From Collinsella sp. AM33-4BH (GTDB lineage: Bacteria; Actinomycetota; Coriobacteriia; Coriobacteriales; Coriobacteriaceae): 64,000 nucleotides of DNA. Made by a program: the position numbers and the translations under genes. Position 1 is the stretch's first letter, and every line of letters begins with the position of its first letter. This document shows positions 16,514-24,131 of this stretch, piece by piece. Under the pieces are notes generated by a model. The model saw nothing but the letters and a program-made list of their open reading frames with translations. It did not search any database and was not told the origin of the DNA. The stretch lies in assembly GCF_003469205.1 (NCBI RefSeq), contig NZ_QSIN01000006.1:91545-155544 (forward strand). The letters run 5' to 3'.

Positions 16514-17464
16514 ATGGTTAACGAGAAGAAGGTCGCTATTGTCGGCTGCGGTTTCGTCGGTTCGTCTTCGGCGTTCGCGCTGATGCAGAGCGGTCTGTTC
16601 TCCGAGATGGTCCTCATCGACGTGGACAAGAACCGCGCCGAGGGTGAGGCTCTGGATATCGCGCACGGCATGACGTTTGCCGAGCCGATGAAGATCTACG
16701 CCGGCGATTATTCCGATGTCGCCGACGCCGCCATGATCGTCGTCACCGCTGGCGCTGCCCAGAAGCCCGGTGAGACCCGCTTGGACCTGGTCAACAAGAA
16801 CGTCAACATCTTTAAGTCCATTATCCCCGAGATTAAGAAGTCCGGCTTCGACGGCATTCTGCTCATCGTCTCCAACCCGGTCGATGTTCTGACCTATGCC
16901 GCCATCAAGATGTCCGGCCTGCCCGAGGGCCATGTCATCGGCTCCGGTACCGTGCTCGACACCGGTCGTCTGCAGCAGATGCTTGGTGCCCACGTTGAGG
17001 TCGACCCGCGCGATGTCCAGGCCTATGTCATGGGTGAGCACGGCGACTCCGAGTTCGTTGCTTGGTCCAGCGCCCAGGTTGCCGGCGTTCCGCTGAACAC
17101 CTTCTGCGAGCTTCACGGTCATCTGGAGCATGAGGCTGCCGAGAAGCGCATCGCCGAGGACGTCAAGAACTCCGCCTACACCATCATCGAGAAGAAGCAC
17201 GCCACCTACTATGGCGTCGCCATGGCCGTCAAGCGCATCTGCACCGCCGTCATGCGTGACGAGCAGACCGTTCTGCCCGTCTCCTCGCTCATGGTGGGCG
17301 AGTATGGCCTGTCCGATCTTGCCATCTCCATGCCGACCGTCGTTGGCCGCGACGGCGTTGTCTGCCGCGTCCCCGTGCCGCTGAACGATGACGAGCAGCA
17401 TGAGCTCACCGCCTCTGCAAAGGCCCTCAAGGACATCATCGACAGCGTCGACTTCTCCTGCTAA
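16514..17464 (+). CDS. ldh: L-lactate dehydrogenase
   Basis: A 316-residue NAD-dependent L-lactate dehydrogenase that reduces pyruvate to lactate and regenerates NAD+ in fermentation. The Rossmann loop VGCGFVGSS is at residues 10-18, the NAD-specific Asp in LIDVD follows near 37, and the catalytic His176 is in the GEHGDSE motif. Length is usual. GGGAG at 16503-16507 sets ATG 16514. The gene is very rich in C-ending codons, consistent with high expression. The final codons and stop are tandemly duplicated as an 18-bp unit just beyond the stop. Confidence 0.95.
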   Translation: MVNEKKVAIVGCGFVGSSSAFALMQSGLFSEMVLIDVDKNRAEGEALDIAHGMTFAEPMKIYAGDYSDVADAAMIVVTAGAAQKPGETRLDLVNKNVNIFKSIIPEIKKSGFDGILLIVSNPVDVLTYAAIKMSGLPEGHVIGSGTVLDTGRLQQMLGAHVEVDPRDVQAYVMGEHGDSEFVAWSSAQVAGVPLNTFCELHGHLEHEAAEKRIAEDVKNSAYTIIEKKHATYYGVAMAVKRICTAVMRDEQTVLPVSSLMVGEYGLSDLAISMPTVVGRDGVVCRVPVPLNDDEQHELTASAKALKDIIDSVDFSC

Positions 17465-17483
17465 ATCGACTTCTCCTGCTAAA
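17448..17483 (+). repeat. Exact 18-bp tandem duplication across the ldh stop codon
   Basis: Positions 17448-17465 and 17466-17483 are identical 18-mers beginning TCGACTTCTCC and ending GCTAAA. The first copy contains the last four sense codons and TAA of ldh; the second is noncoding and repeats the stop in frame. Confidence 0.9.
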
Positions 17484-17515
17484 TCAAGCTCGCTAGAGCG
17501 AAAAGCTACAATGAA

Positions 17516-17549
17516 GGCGTCCGGGTCCACGCGGCCCGGGCGCCTTTTT
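17516..17549 (+). terminator. Intrinsic terminator of ldh
   Basis: GGCG-TCCGGG pairs with CCCGGG-CGCC around a short loop, ending in TTTTT near 17545-17549. Confidence 0.8.
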
Positions 17550-17580
17550 GATGCAAAGTAACCTGACCCCAATGCACCAT
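17550..17580. repeat. 31-bp repeat unit, copy 1, upstream of the DUF2974 gene
   Basis: It runs from GATGCAAAGTAACC to CCCCAATGCACCAT and has short inverted ends (TGCA/TGCA). A related copy lies in the same orientation at 18760-18794, so the pair brackets one gene. Confidence 0.6.
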
Positions 17581-17596
17581 AGTTGATGGGAGGGCC

Positions 17597-18757
17597 ATGT
17601 CGGATTCCTCTAATTTTTTGACCTATGCCCAGACGACGTTTGATTCGTTTGAGGAGCAGCCGTTCTGTGCGGTGGATAGCCTGGTCTTTGCGTGGCTGTC
17701 CTATTTGCGTTTGCCGGGTGATATGGCGGAGCTGACGAACTGGCAGGGCCTAGACGTACGCGAGCTGCTGCGTGCCGAGTGCTACCGGGACATGATTGGC
17801 GACCTGTGGGATCCGGAGGGGAGCAGGGCCTTGTTGGAGGCCGTGGCAGCAAGCCCTCGCTACCGTGGCGTGCACGTTTGCGGTTATCGTGCCGTGAGCG
17901 ATGTGGTAGCGACAGAGCAGTTTGCAGCCATGGCGTTCCGGTTTCCGGCGGGGTTTAGCTATCTTTCCTTCCGGGGGACCGACAGTACGATTGTGGGCTG
18001 GAAAGAGGACTTTAACATGGCGTTCCGGTGTCCTGTGCCGGCCCAGGAATCCGCGGCGCGTTATGTAGACGAGGCGGCGGACGCGATTGACGGGCCGCTT
18101 TTGTGCGGAGGTCATTCCAAGGGTGGAAACCTTGCGGTGTACGGTGCGGCGATGTGCTCCGATGTCGCCCGTGAGCGAATCGAACGGGTGTATTCCCATG
18201 ATGGTCCTGGCTTCGTCGAGGAGTTCCTGAACGGCAACGCCTTTGCCGATCTTTCCGGCCGCATCGATAAGACGCTACCTCGGTCGTCGATCTTTGGCAT
18301 GATGTTCGAGACACAGGAGGACTATGCCATCGTTGAGAGCACCGAGTTCAGCCTGCTGCAGCACAATCCCTTTAGCTGGGTGGTTGATGGTCGCGACTTC
18401 GTGTACTGTGAGCGCCTGTCCGCCGGTGCTCGATACGTTGATGGCTCCATTCGCGAGATGCTGCTTGCAGTGGGGCCTGCCGAGCGCGAGCGTTTTGTAG
18501 ATGCATTGTTCTCCGTGTTTGAGGCTACGGGTGCTGAGCGGTTTGCGGATATCGCTGGGAATCTGCGCGAGAGCCTGCCCGTGATGCTCCAGGCTGCGCA
18601 AGGTTTCGACAAGGATACGCGACGCTTTGTCTCGCAGACCATCGTGGCAATCCTTAAATGCGCGCTGCTGCCCAAACGACCCCAGATCGACATGTCCACT
18701 GCCGGTAAGAGTCTGGCAGAACAGCTCGAGGCTTGGCAGTCCGAGCTTCTGCGCTAG
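17597..18757 (+). CDS. DUF2974 (Mbeg1-like) alpha/beta-hydrolase
   Basis: A 386-residue lipase-like hydrolase of the DUF2974/Mbeg1 family, common in gut Firmicutes and Coriobacteria. The nucleophile elbow GHSKGG lies near residues 172-177 and is preceded by FSYLSFRGTDST, which resembles the oxyanion strand of class 3 lipases. There is no signal peptide, so it is probably cytoplasmic. The physiological ester is unknown. It stands alone between two 31-bp direct repeats that match each other, unlike anything else in this stretch, which raises the possibility that it moved as a unit. Confidence 0.85.
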   Translation: MSDSSNFLTYAQTTFDSFEEQPFCAVDSLVFAWLSYLRLPGDMAELTNWQGLDVRELLRAECYRDMIGDLWDPEGSRALLEAVAASPRYRGVHVCGYRAVSDVVATEQFAAMAFRFPAGFSYLSFRGTDSTIVGWKEDFNMAFRCPVPAQESAARYVDEAADAIDGPLLCGGHSKGGNLAVYGAAMCSDVARERIERVYSHDGPGFVEEFLNGNAFADLSGRIDKTLPRSSIFGMMFETQEDYAIVESTEFSLLQHNPFSWVVDGRDFVYCERLSAGARYVDGSIREMLLAVGPAERERFVDALFSVFEATGAERFADIAGNLRESLPVMLQAAQGFDKDTRRFVSQTIVAILKCALLPKRPQIDMSTAGKSLAEQLEAWQSELLR

Positions 18758-18759
18758 CC

Positions 18760-18794
18760 ATTGGTGCAAAGCAACCTGTCCCCGATGCACCAAT
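18760..18794. repeat. 31-bp repeat unit, copy 2, with 9-bp inverted ends
   Basis: ATTGGTGCA (18760-18768) and TGCACCAAT (18786-18794) are a perfect inverted repeat enclosing AAGCAACCTGTCCCCGA. It starts 3 bases after the stop of the DUF2974 gene and resembles the copy at 17550-17580. A fragment of the same word, in reverse, occurs at about 31856-31866 (GGGACAGGTT). Confidence 0.65.
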
Positions 18795-18867
18795 CTTCGA
18801 TGCGCTCGGGAGGGCTCGACCGCTATACTGGTTCGTGCCGAAATCGATCTAGAACGGAATGCCGTAT

Positions 18868-19872
18868 ATGAAAATCAATCACGCGATTCTGCATATCCTG
18901 GACTTTGACTCTGCCGTCAACGTTATGAGCCAGCGCGAGCTCGATATCGAGAGTCGTACCGTGCGCAACTTCGTGACCACGCATCTGCGCCGCGCACGTA
19001 CCTCGGCCGACAATAAACGCGCCACGTTTGCCGAGAACTCTGCGTTTGGCGGCGAGCTCAAGGGCTATTTCTTTGGCGAGCGCGAGTTCGTGGACCTGTC
19101 GCAGCAGATTGCGGAGTTTATCTCCTCCGAGCTCACCAAAGCCGAGAAAGCCGAGTCCACCGACGTGCTCGTGGCCGATTTTGACGACGATGAGGATGCC
19201 CGCTGGTTTGCCGTGATGCTGCTGGGCTCCAAGCAGGCTTTTATGCACGAAGTGGGCCGCGAGGAGGGAGAGGTGCGCAACGACATCGCGCGCCACTACG
19301 CCATTCTGCCGAACCCCTCGCAAAAGGTGCCGAGCTATGCCATCGTGCGTGCGAGCACCATGGAGATCGGTTACGTGGACAAGAAGCGCAAGATTGCCGG
19401 TGAGGACCGTATGCTTATCCCCGATGGCCTGCTGCAGTGCGACACGGGCGTATCAGGCAAGGAGGTCATCGACACCGTGACGCGTGTGGTCGAGGAAGTC
19501 GCCGAGGAGCACGGTGCCAATACGGCCGTGGCGCTCGCCAAGGTTAAGGCTGCCGTCGCCGAGAAAGTCGAGGATGACGAGGAGCTGCCGCCCTGGGATA
19601 TCGTCGATGAGGTCTTTGAGGACGAACCGGTTATCAAGGAGAGCGTGCGCGCGGCACTGACTGAGGAGAAGGTGCCTGAGCGTGTGCCCGTGGAGCGCAA
19701 GCAGGTCGAACGCGCGGCCGTGCGCAACCACAAGATTCGTACCGATACGGGCATCGAGATCAGCTTTCCGGCCGAGATGGGCTCGAACTCCGAGTACATC
19801 GAGTTCGTCAACGAACCCAACGGCCTCATCTCCATCGAGCTCAAGAATATCGGCAGCATCGAGAATCGATAG
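18868..19872 (+). CDS. Nucleoid-associated protein (NdpA/YejK-like, NA37 family)
   Basis: A 334-residue protein of the 37-kDa nucleoid-associated family, which binds DNA in characterised proteobacterial members. The N-terminus INHAILHILDFD and the central NPSQKVPSYAIV fit the family. The C-terminal third is strongly acidic then basic (residues about 225-290) before a final beta-rich NA37 segment. ATG 18868 is preferred, ATG 18859 is possible; neither has a good Shine-Dalgarno. It is monocistronic and followed by a bidirectional terminator shared with the convergent dap operon. Nucleoid function in Actinobacteria is inferred. Confidence 0.75.
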   Translation: MKINHAILHILDFDSAVNVMSQRELDIESRTVRNFVTTHLRRARTSADNKRATFAENSAFGGELKGYFFGEREFVDLSQQIAEFISSELTKAEKAESTDVLVADFDDDEDARWFAVMLLGSKQAFMHEVGREEGEVRNDIARHYAILPNPSQKVPSYAIVRASTMEIGYVDKKRKIAGEDRMLIPDGLLQCDTGVSGKEVIDTVTRVVEEVAEEHGANTAVALAKVKAAVAEKVEDDEELPPWDIVDEVFEDEPVIKESVRAALTEEKVPERVPVERKQVERAAVRNHKIRTDTGIEISFPAEMGSNSEYIEFVNEPNGLISIELKNIGSIENR

Positions 19873-19899
19873 CGGCTCGAGTAGATTGACCGTAACGAA

Positions 19900-19932
19900 A
19901 AGGCCAAAGCCCTTTGGGGCTTCGGCCTTCTT
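19900..19932. terminator. Bidirectional terminator between the nucleoid protein gene and the dap operon
   Basis: AAGGCC-AAAGCCC pairs with GGGCTTCGGCCTT between 19900 and 19929, with A-rich and T-rich flanks on both sides. Confidence 0.75.
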
Positions 19933-19950
19933 GGTAAAACCGCGTAACTA

Positions 19951-20670
19951 TTAAAGCTGACGTAGTCCCTCTTCGAGGCCGGTCTTGCTGTCGGTTTTCT
20001 CATCGCGCATCTTGATGACGCGGGCGGGGACACCGGCCACGACGGCGCCGGCGGGGACGTCCTCGACGCATACGGCGCCGGCGGCAACGACAGCACCCTT
20101 GCCCACGCGCACGCCCTCCAGGACCACGGCGTTGGCGCCAATCATGACATCATCTTCGATGATGACGGGCGTGGCGCTCGCAGGCTCAACGACGCCTGCC
20201 AGTACGGTGCCGGCGCCGATATGGCAGTTCTTGCCCACGGTTGCGCGGCCGCCCAGGACGGCGCCCATATCAATCATAGAGCCCTCGCCGATAACGGAGC
20301 CGATGTTGATGATGGTGCCCATCATGATGACGGCGCGGTCGCCGATCTCGACGCGGTCGCGGATGATTGCGCCCGGCTCGATGCGGGCATTGATGCCCTT
20401 AAGGTCGAGCATGGGGACGGCGGAGTTGCGGCAGTCATTCTCGACGTCGTAGTAGTCGATGGAGTCGGCATTGGCATCGAGGATGACCTTGAGCTCATCC
20501 CAGTCACCAAAGACGGTCTTGCCACGACGACCGCCGTAGACGTGCGCATTGCCCCACTGGACCTTCATGCCCGGCTTTTCGCGCACGTACAGTTTGACGG
20601 GCGTTTTCTTGGGCGCGGTGGCGATGTAGTCGATAATCTCCTGTGCATCCATCTCGGCTGCGTTGCTCAT
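19951..20670 (-). CDS. dapH: Tetrahydrodipicolinate N-acetyltransferase DapH
   Basis: A 239-residue left-handed beta-helix acyltransferase making N-acetyl-2-amino-6-oxopimelate from tetrahydrodipicolinate and acetyl-CoA. Hexapeptide repeats ([36 protein letters not shown]) fill residues 95-210. The N-terminal region [21 protein letters not shown] matches the Gram-positive acetylase DapH, not the succinylase DapD. AAAGGAG precedes the start. It is the last gene of the lysA-dapA-dapB-dapH operon, 39 bases after dapB. This selects the acetylase branch of DAP synthesis. Confidence 0.95.
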   Translation of the reverse strand: MSNAAEMDAQEIIDYIATAPKKTPVKLYVREKPGMKVQWGNAHVYGGRRGKTVFGDWDELKVILDANADSIDYYDVENDCRNSAVPMLDLKGINARIEPGAIIRDRVEIGDRAVIMMGTIINIGSVIGEGSMIDMGAVLGGRATVGKNCHIGAGTVLAGVVEPASATPVIIEDDVMIGANAVVLEGVRVGKGAVVAAGAVCVEDVPAGAVVAGVPARVIKMRDEKTDSKTGLEEGLRQL

Positions 20671-20709
20671 TTGCTATCTCTCCTTTGGGCGGATTCGGTT
20701 GATACCTGG

Positions 20710-21450
20710 TTAGGCAAACATGACCTGGTCGAACGTATAGAAGCCGGGTTCACGGGCGACGAGCTTCTGCGCGGCTGCCAGGGCGCCGTTGACAAAGATC
20801 TGACGGCTCGTGGCGCGGTGGGTGAGCGTGACTTCCTCGTCCTGGCCAAAGAAACCCACCTCGTGCACACCGGCTACGGTGCCGCCGCGCAGCGAGTGCA
20901 TGCCGATTTCCTTGGGGTCGCGCGCTCCGCACATGCCCTCGCGGCCATAGACGGGGTGGTAGCCTGCCTCGGGCTCGGCTTCGACGACGGCGTCGAGCAG
21001 CAGCTTTGCGGTGCCGCTGGGGGCATCGACTTTTTGGTTATGGTGCGTCTCGACGATTTCGCAGTCAAAGCCGGGCAGCTCGCGCGTGGCCTGTGCTACC
21101 AGATGACGCAGGGCTGCGATGCCGATGGAGTAATTGCCCGAGTGCATAACGCGGGCGTTCTGGCCCAGCTCACGCAGGCGGTCCATCTGCTCGGGGGTGT
21201 AGCCTGTGGTGCCCGAGACTAACGCCGCGCCCGTGCGCTCGACATAGGCGACGACGGCATCGAAGGTCACGACGTTCGAGAAGTCGATGATGACGTCGGC
21301 TGCCGGGGTGCTCTCGAGCTCGGACAGGTCAAAACCGATCTGGGCCACGATATCAAAAACGGGCTCTCCAGCGGCGTTGACAATGCCCTCGGCGGTAGTG
21401 TGGATGAGCGAGCCCATGCGGCCCGTTCCCATAATGACGGTCTTAATCAA
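20710..21450 (-). CDS. dapB: 4-hydroxy-tetrahydrodipicolinate reductase DapB
   Basis: A 246-residue NAD(P)H-dependent reductase forming tetrahydrodipicolinate. The dinucleotide loop MGTGRMGS is at residues 7-14, the HSGNYSIGIAAL segment near 108, and the catalytic region ETHHNQKVDAPSGTA near 135-150 holds the His and Lys of the family. Length is usual. It overlaps the end of dapA by 8 bases, so translation is coupled. Second enzymatic step of the lysine/DAP pathway. Confidence 0.95.
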   Translation of the reverse strand: MIKTVIMGTGRMGSLIHTTAEGIVNAAGEPVFDIVAQIGFDLSELESTPAADVIIDFSNVVTFDAVVAYVERTGAALVSGTTGYTPEQMDRLRELGQNARVMHSGNYSIGIAALRHLVAQATRELPGFDCEIVETHHNQKVDAPSGTAKLLLDAVVEAEPEAGYHPVYGREGMCGARDPKEIGMHSLRGGTVAGVHEVGFFGQDEEVTLTHRATSRQIFVNGALAAAQKLVAREPGFYTFDQVMFA

Positions 21451-22333
21451 GCAGACCAGCTCCCTTCAGAGCATCGGTAAGTGCGGCGCGCGTGTTATCG
21501 GCCATGGGGCACAGCGGCATGCGGTAGTTGGCTTCGATCATGCCCATCTGGGCGAGTGCCTCCTTGACGGGGATGGGGTTGACCTCGCTAAAGAGGGCAT
21601 TGATGAGCGGCTGGCCGGCAATTTGGATATCGCGGGCGCGCTCCACGTCGCCGTCCAGATAGGCGCGGCACATGTCGTGCACGAGCTGCGGCTGAACATC
21701 GGCCCACACGCTGATGGTGCCCGAGGCGCCCAGGCTCATGAGCGGCACGGTGAGCGTGTCTTCGCCCGAGTACATACGGAAGTCGTCGGACAGCAGGTGG
21801 GCGATCTTGGCCGCGTAGGCGACGTTGCCCGAGGCTTCCTTAATACCCATGATGTTGGGGTGCGCGGCCAAGCGCTCTACGTTGCGCTCGCTGATGCCGC
21901 AGCCGCAGCGGCCGGGGATGTTGTACAGGATGCAGGGGATATCTACGGCATCGGCAACGGTCTTAAAGTGCTGGTAGATGCCCTCTTCATTAGACTTGTT
22001 GTAGTAGGGGGTAATGAGCAGCAGGCCGTCGGCGCCCAGGCCCTGATAGGTGAGCGACTTGGTGAGCATGGTTTGCGTGGAGTTGGAGCCCGAGCCGGCG
22101 ATGACGGGGACGCGGCCTGCAACCTGCTTGACCACGGCGGCGACGACGGAGTTGTCCTCGTCATCGGTCATCGTGGCGCTCTCGCCGGTGGTGCCCAGGG
22201 TGAGGATGGCGTCGGTGCCATTTTGCAGGTGGAAATCGATAAGGCGCTCGAGTGCGTCAAAGTCGACGCTGCCGTCCTTTTTAAACGGCGTAACAAGGGC
22301 GACGATCGAGCCCCCGAGGTTGCGGATATCCAT
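21443..22333 (-). CDS. dapA: 4-hydroxy-tetrahydrodipicolinate synthase DapA, internal start within the lysA frame
   Basis: A 296-residue TIM-barrel synthase condensing pyruvate with aspartate semialdehyde. GTTGES at residues 48-53, Tyr137 in LYNIPGR and the Schiff-base Lys165 in GIKEASGN are all present. The start ATG at 22333 is preceded by AAGGAG (22340-22345 on minus) with 6-nt spacing, so DapA can be initiated on its own. However, the upstream lysA frame runs into it with no stop, so the same residues could also be made as the C-terminal half of a LysA-DapA fusion. It overlaps dapB by 8 bases. Confidence 0.9.
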   Translation of the reverse strand: MDIRNLGGSIVALVTPFKKDGSVDFDALERLIDFHLQNGTDAILTLGTTGESATMTDDEDNSVVAAVVKQVAGRVPVIAGSGSNSTQTMLTKSLTYQGLGADGLLLITPYYNKSNEEGIYQHFKTVADAVDIPCILYNIPGRCGCGISERNVERLAAHPNIMGIKEASGNVAYAAKIAHLLSDDFRMYSGEDTLTVPLMSLGASGTISVWADVQPQLVHDMCRAYLDGDVERARDIQIAGQPLINALFSEVNPIPVKEALAQMGMIEANYRMPLCPMADNTRAALTDALKGAGLLD

Positions 22334-23752
22334 GTTCTTCTCCTTCGCTTCCGCGATCTGGATGCGTTTGTTCCATTGGACGGCGACGGCCAGGCGCTCG
22401 TCCTGAGCGCGACGACGAGCGCTTTCGGCGCGCGACTTGGCCAGCAGCTCTCGGCCGCTCGGCAACACGTCGAGCGTGGCAAAATAATCGCCCGGGCGCT
22501 CGGCGCGGCGGATAAGGTCGGCCGAGCCGTCGGGGCGCAGCAGCACCTCGGCGGAGCGCAGACGGCCGTTGTAGTTGTAGCCCATGGAGTAACCATGCGC
22601 GCCGGTATCGTGGATCACGAGCACATCACCCATGTCGACCCGCGGTAGCTCGCGGTCGATGGCGAACTTGTCGTTGTTCTCGCACAGATTGCCCGTAATG
22701 TCGTACGTGTTTGTGACAGGCGCCGCGGTCTTGTCGGAGCCACCCGGCTGGCCCATCACCGTAATGTGGTGGTAGGCGCCATACATGGCAGGGCGGATCA
22801 GATCGACGGCGCTTGCGTCGACACCGATATAGTCCTTGTAGATTTGCTTCTCGTGGATGGCCTTGGTGACCAGGCAGCCGTAGGGGCCCATCATAAAGCG
22901 GCCCATCTCGGTGCAGATTGCCACATCGCCCATGCCGGCGGGAACCAGAATCTCGTCGTAGGCCGCATGCACTCCTTCGCCGATGGCATGGATATCGTTG
23001 GCCTGCTGCTCGGGCAGGTAGGGGATGCCGACGCCGCCGGACAGATTGATAAAGGCGACGTGTGCGCCGGTCTCGCGCTCCAGGCGCACGGCAAGCTCAA
23101 AGAGGATGCGCGCGAGCTTGGGGTAGTAGTCGTTGGTGACGGTGTTGCTGGCAAGGAATGCGTGGATGCCAAAGTTTTCGGCGCCCTTGGCCTTGAGCGT
23201 GCGAAAGGCCTCGAAGAGCTGCTCGGTGGTCATGCCGTATTTGGAGTCGCCGGGGTTGTCCATGATGCCGTTGGAGAGCTGGAACAGACCGCCCGGATTA
23301 AAGCGGCAGCTGACCGTCTTGGGGATGGGGCCTGCGACGCGCTCAAAGAACTCGATGTGGCTGATGTCGTCAAAGTTGACGATGGCGCCCAGCTTGTCGG
23401 CGAGCTCAAAGTCCGCTGCCGGCGTGTCGTTGGATGAGAACATGATGTCGTGTCCCGTGATACCCAGCGAGCGGGCGATCATGAGCTCGGTATAGCTCGA
23501 GCAATCGCAGCCGCAGCCGTATTCGTTGAGAATGGAGATGAGCGCCGGGTTGGGATTGGCCTTGACGGCAAAGTATTCCTTAAAGCCCGGGTTCCATGCG
23601 AAGGCGTCGCGCACCTCTTGCATGTTGCGTCGGATGCCCGCCTCGTCATATAGATGAAATGGCGTGGGGAACTGCTCGACGATATGCTCGAGCGTCTTCT
23701 TGTCCACAAACGGCTGCTTGGCCGCATATGCCTCGTTGGGGGTTAATGCCAT
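21443..23752 (-). CDS. lysA: Diaminopimelate decarboxylase LysA, open frame continuing through DapA (769 codons)
   Basis: Residues 1 to about 430 are LysA, a PLP enzyme converting meso-diaminopimelate to lysine. Lys64 in EYFAVKANP binds PLP, CDCSSYTE follows near 81-88, the GGVGIPYLP loop is near 243 and the C-terminal HDTGAHGYSMGYNYNG is near 388. A roughly 45-residue charged linker then leads, without a stop, into the DapA start at residue 474. A bifunctional LysA-DapA polypeptide is therefore possible, as is termination failure only on paper if most DapA comes from the internal start. The leader is a lysine riboswitch, which fits first-gene position in the lysine operon. Confidence 0.85.
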   Translation of the reverse strand: MALTPNEAYAAKQPFVDKKTLEHIVEQFPTPFHLYDEAGIRRNMQEVRDAFAWNPGFKEYFAVKANPNPALISILNEYGCGCDCSSYTELMIARSLGITGHDIMFSSNDTPAADFELADKLGAIVNFDDISHIEFFERVAGPIPKTVSCRFNPGGLFQLSNGIMDNPGDSKYGMTTEQLFEAFRTLKAKGAENFGIHAFLASNTVTNDYYPKLARILFELAVRLERETGAHVAFINLSGGVGIPYLPEQQANDIHAIGEGVHAAYDEILVPAGMGDVAICTEMGRFMMGPYGCLVTKAIHEKQIYKDYIGVDASAVDLIRPAMYGAYHHITVMGQPGGSDKTAAPVTNTYDITGNLCENNDKFAIDRELPRVDMGDVLVIHDTGAHGYSMGYNYNGRLRSAEVLLRPDGSADLIRRAERPGDYFATLDVLPSGRELLAKSRAESARRRAQDERLAVAVQWNKRIQIAEAKEKNMDIRNLGGSIVALVTPFKKDGSVDFDALERLIDFHLQNGTDAILTLGTTGESATMTDDEDNSVVAAVVKQVAGRVPVIAGSGSNSTQTMLTKSLTYQGLGADGLLLITPYYNKSNEEGIYQHFKTVADAVDIPCILYNIPGRCGCGISERNVERLAAHPNIMGIKEASGNVAYAAKIAHLLSDDFRMYSGEDTLTVPLMSLGASGTISVWADVQPQLVHDMCRAYLDGDVERARDIQIAGQPLINALFSEVNPIPVKEALAQMGMIEANYRMPLCPMADNTRAALTDALKGAGLLD

Positions 23753-23823
23753 GTCCCGTAAACCTCGCTATCCAGACGGCGCCATCTGCGCATCGAATCC
23801 GCATAGCGTGGACCCAATGTCCG

Positions 23824-23982
23824 GATAGCGCTCCCGCATTGCTGCAGACAGTCCTGCGGGTGTTTCCCGCAGGCCCACCAGGTTGTTCGTGCCCGAAAAG
23901 CCCAGTTCGGCGGGTTTCGCCTCCCCACGGGGTCAAAGCCTGCCGGCTCACCCGCGGTTCTTCGTGCCCGCGCCTCTATCAA
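23824..23982 (-). promoter_or_regulatory. Lysine riboswitch (L box) of the lysA-dapA-dapB-dapH operon
   Basis: Read on minus, the segment opens GATAGAGGCGCGG and closes GGGAGCGCTATC, the P1 stem of the lysine class. Between them lie the conserved GGGGAGGCGAAACCCGCCGAA, the CCTGGTGGGC arm, a GCCTGCGGG/CCCGCAGG hairpin and GGACTGTCTGCAGC in the expected order. It binds lysine and represses the operon in known cases. Downstream, ATAGCGAGG just before the lysA start is complementary to the closing P1 strand and also to ACGCTAT near 23805, so control is probably translational. That last point is inference. Confidence 0.9.
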
Positions 23983-23991
23983 GTGGTAACG

Positions 23992-24020
23992 ACCCTACCA
24001 CGTTGCACTTTACCAAACAA
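23992..24020 (-). promoter_or_regulatory. Candidate promoter of the lysine operon
   Basis: On minus, TTGTTT (24015-24020) and TAGGGT (23992-23997) are separated by 17 bases and lie just before the riboswitch. The -10 box is a modest match. Confidence 0.45.
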
Positions 24021-24131
24021 GAGTATTCGTATATAACGTTTAAAAAATGCAGGGATATGCTGGAAATAAGGGTGTAGCAATCTTGCGGCACAATAGATAG
24101 CAGCCGACGCGCACCTACGAAAGGAACCAAT

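Noticed and set aside
17550..18794. Integron gene cassette with attC sites
   Set aside because: The repeats lack the GTTRRRY core and paired R/L boxes of attC; no integrase nearby.
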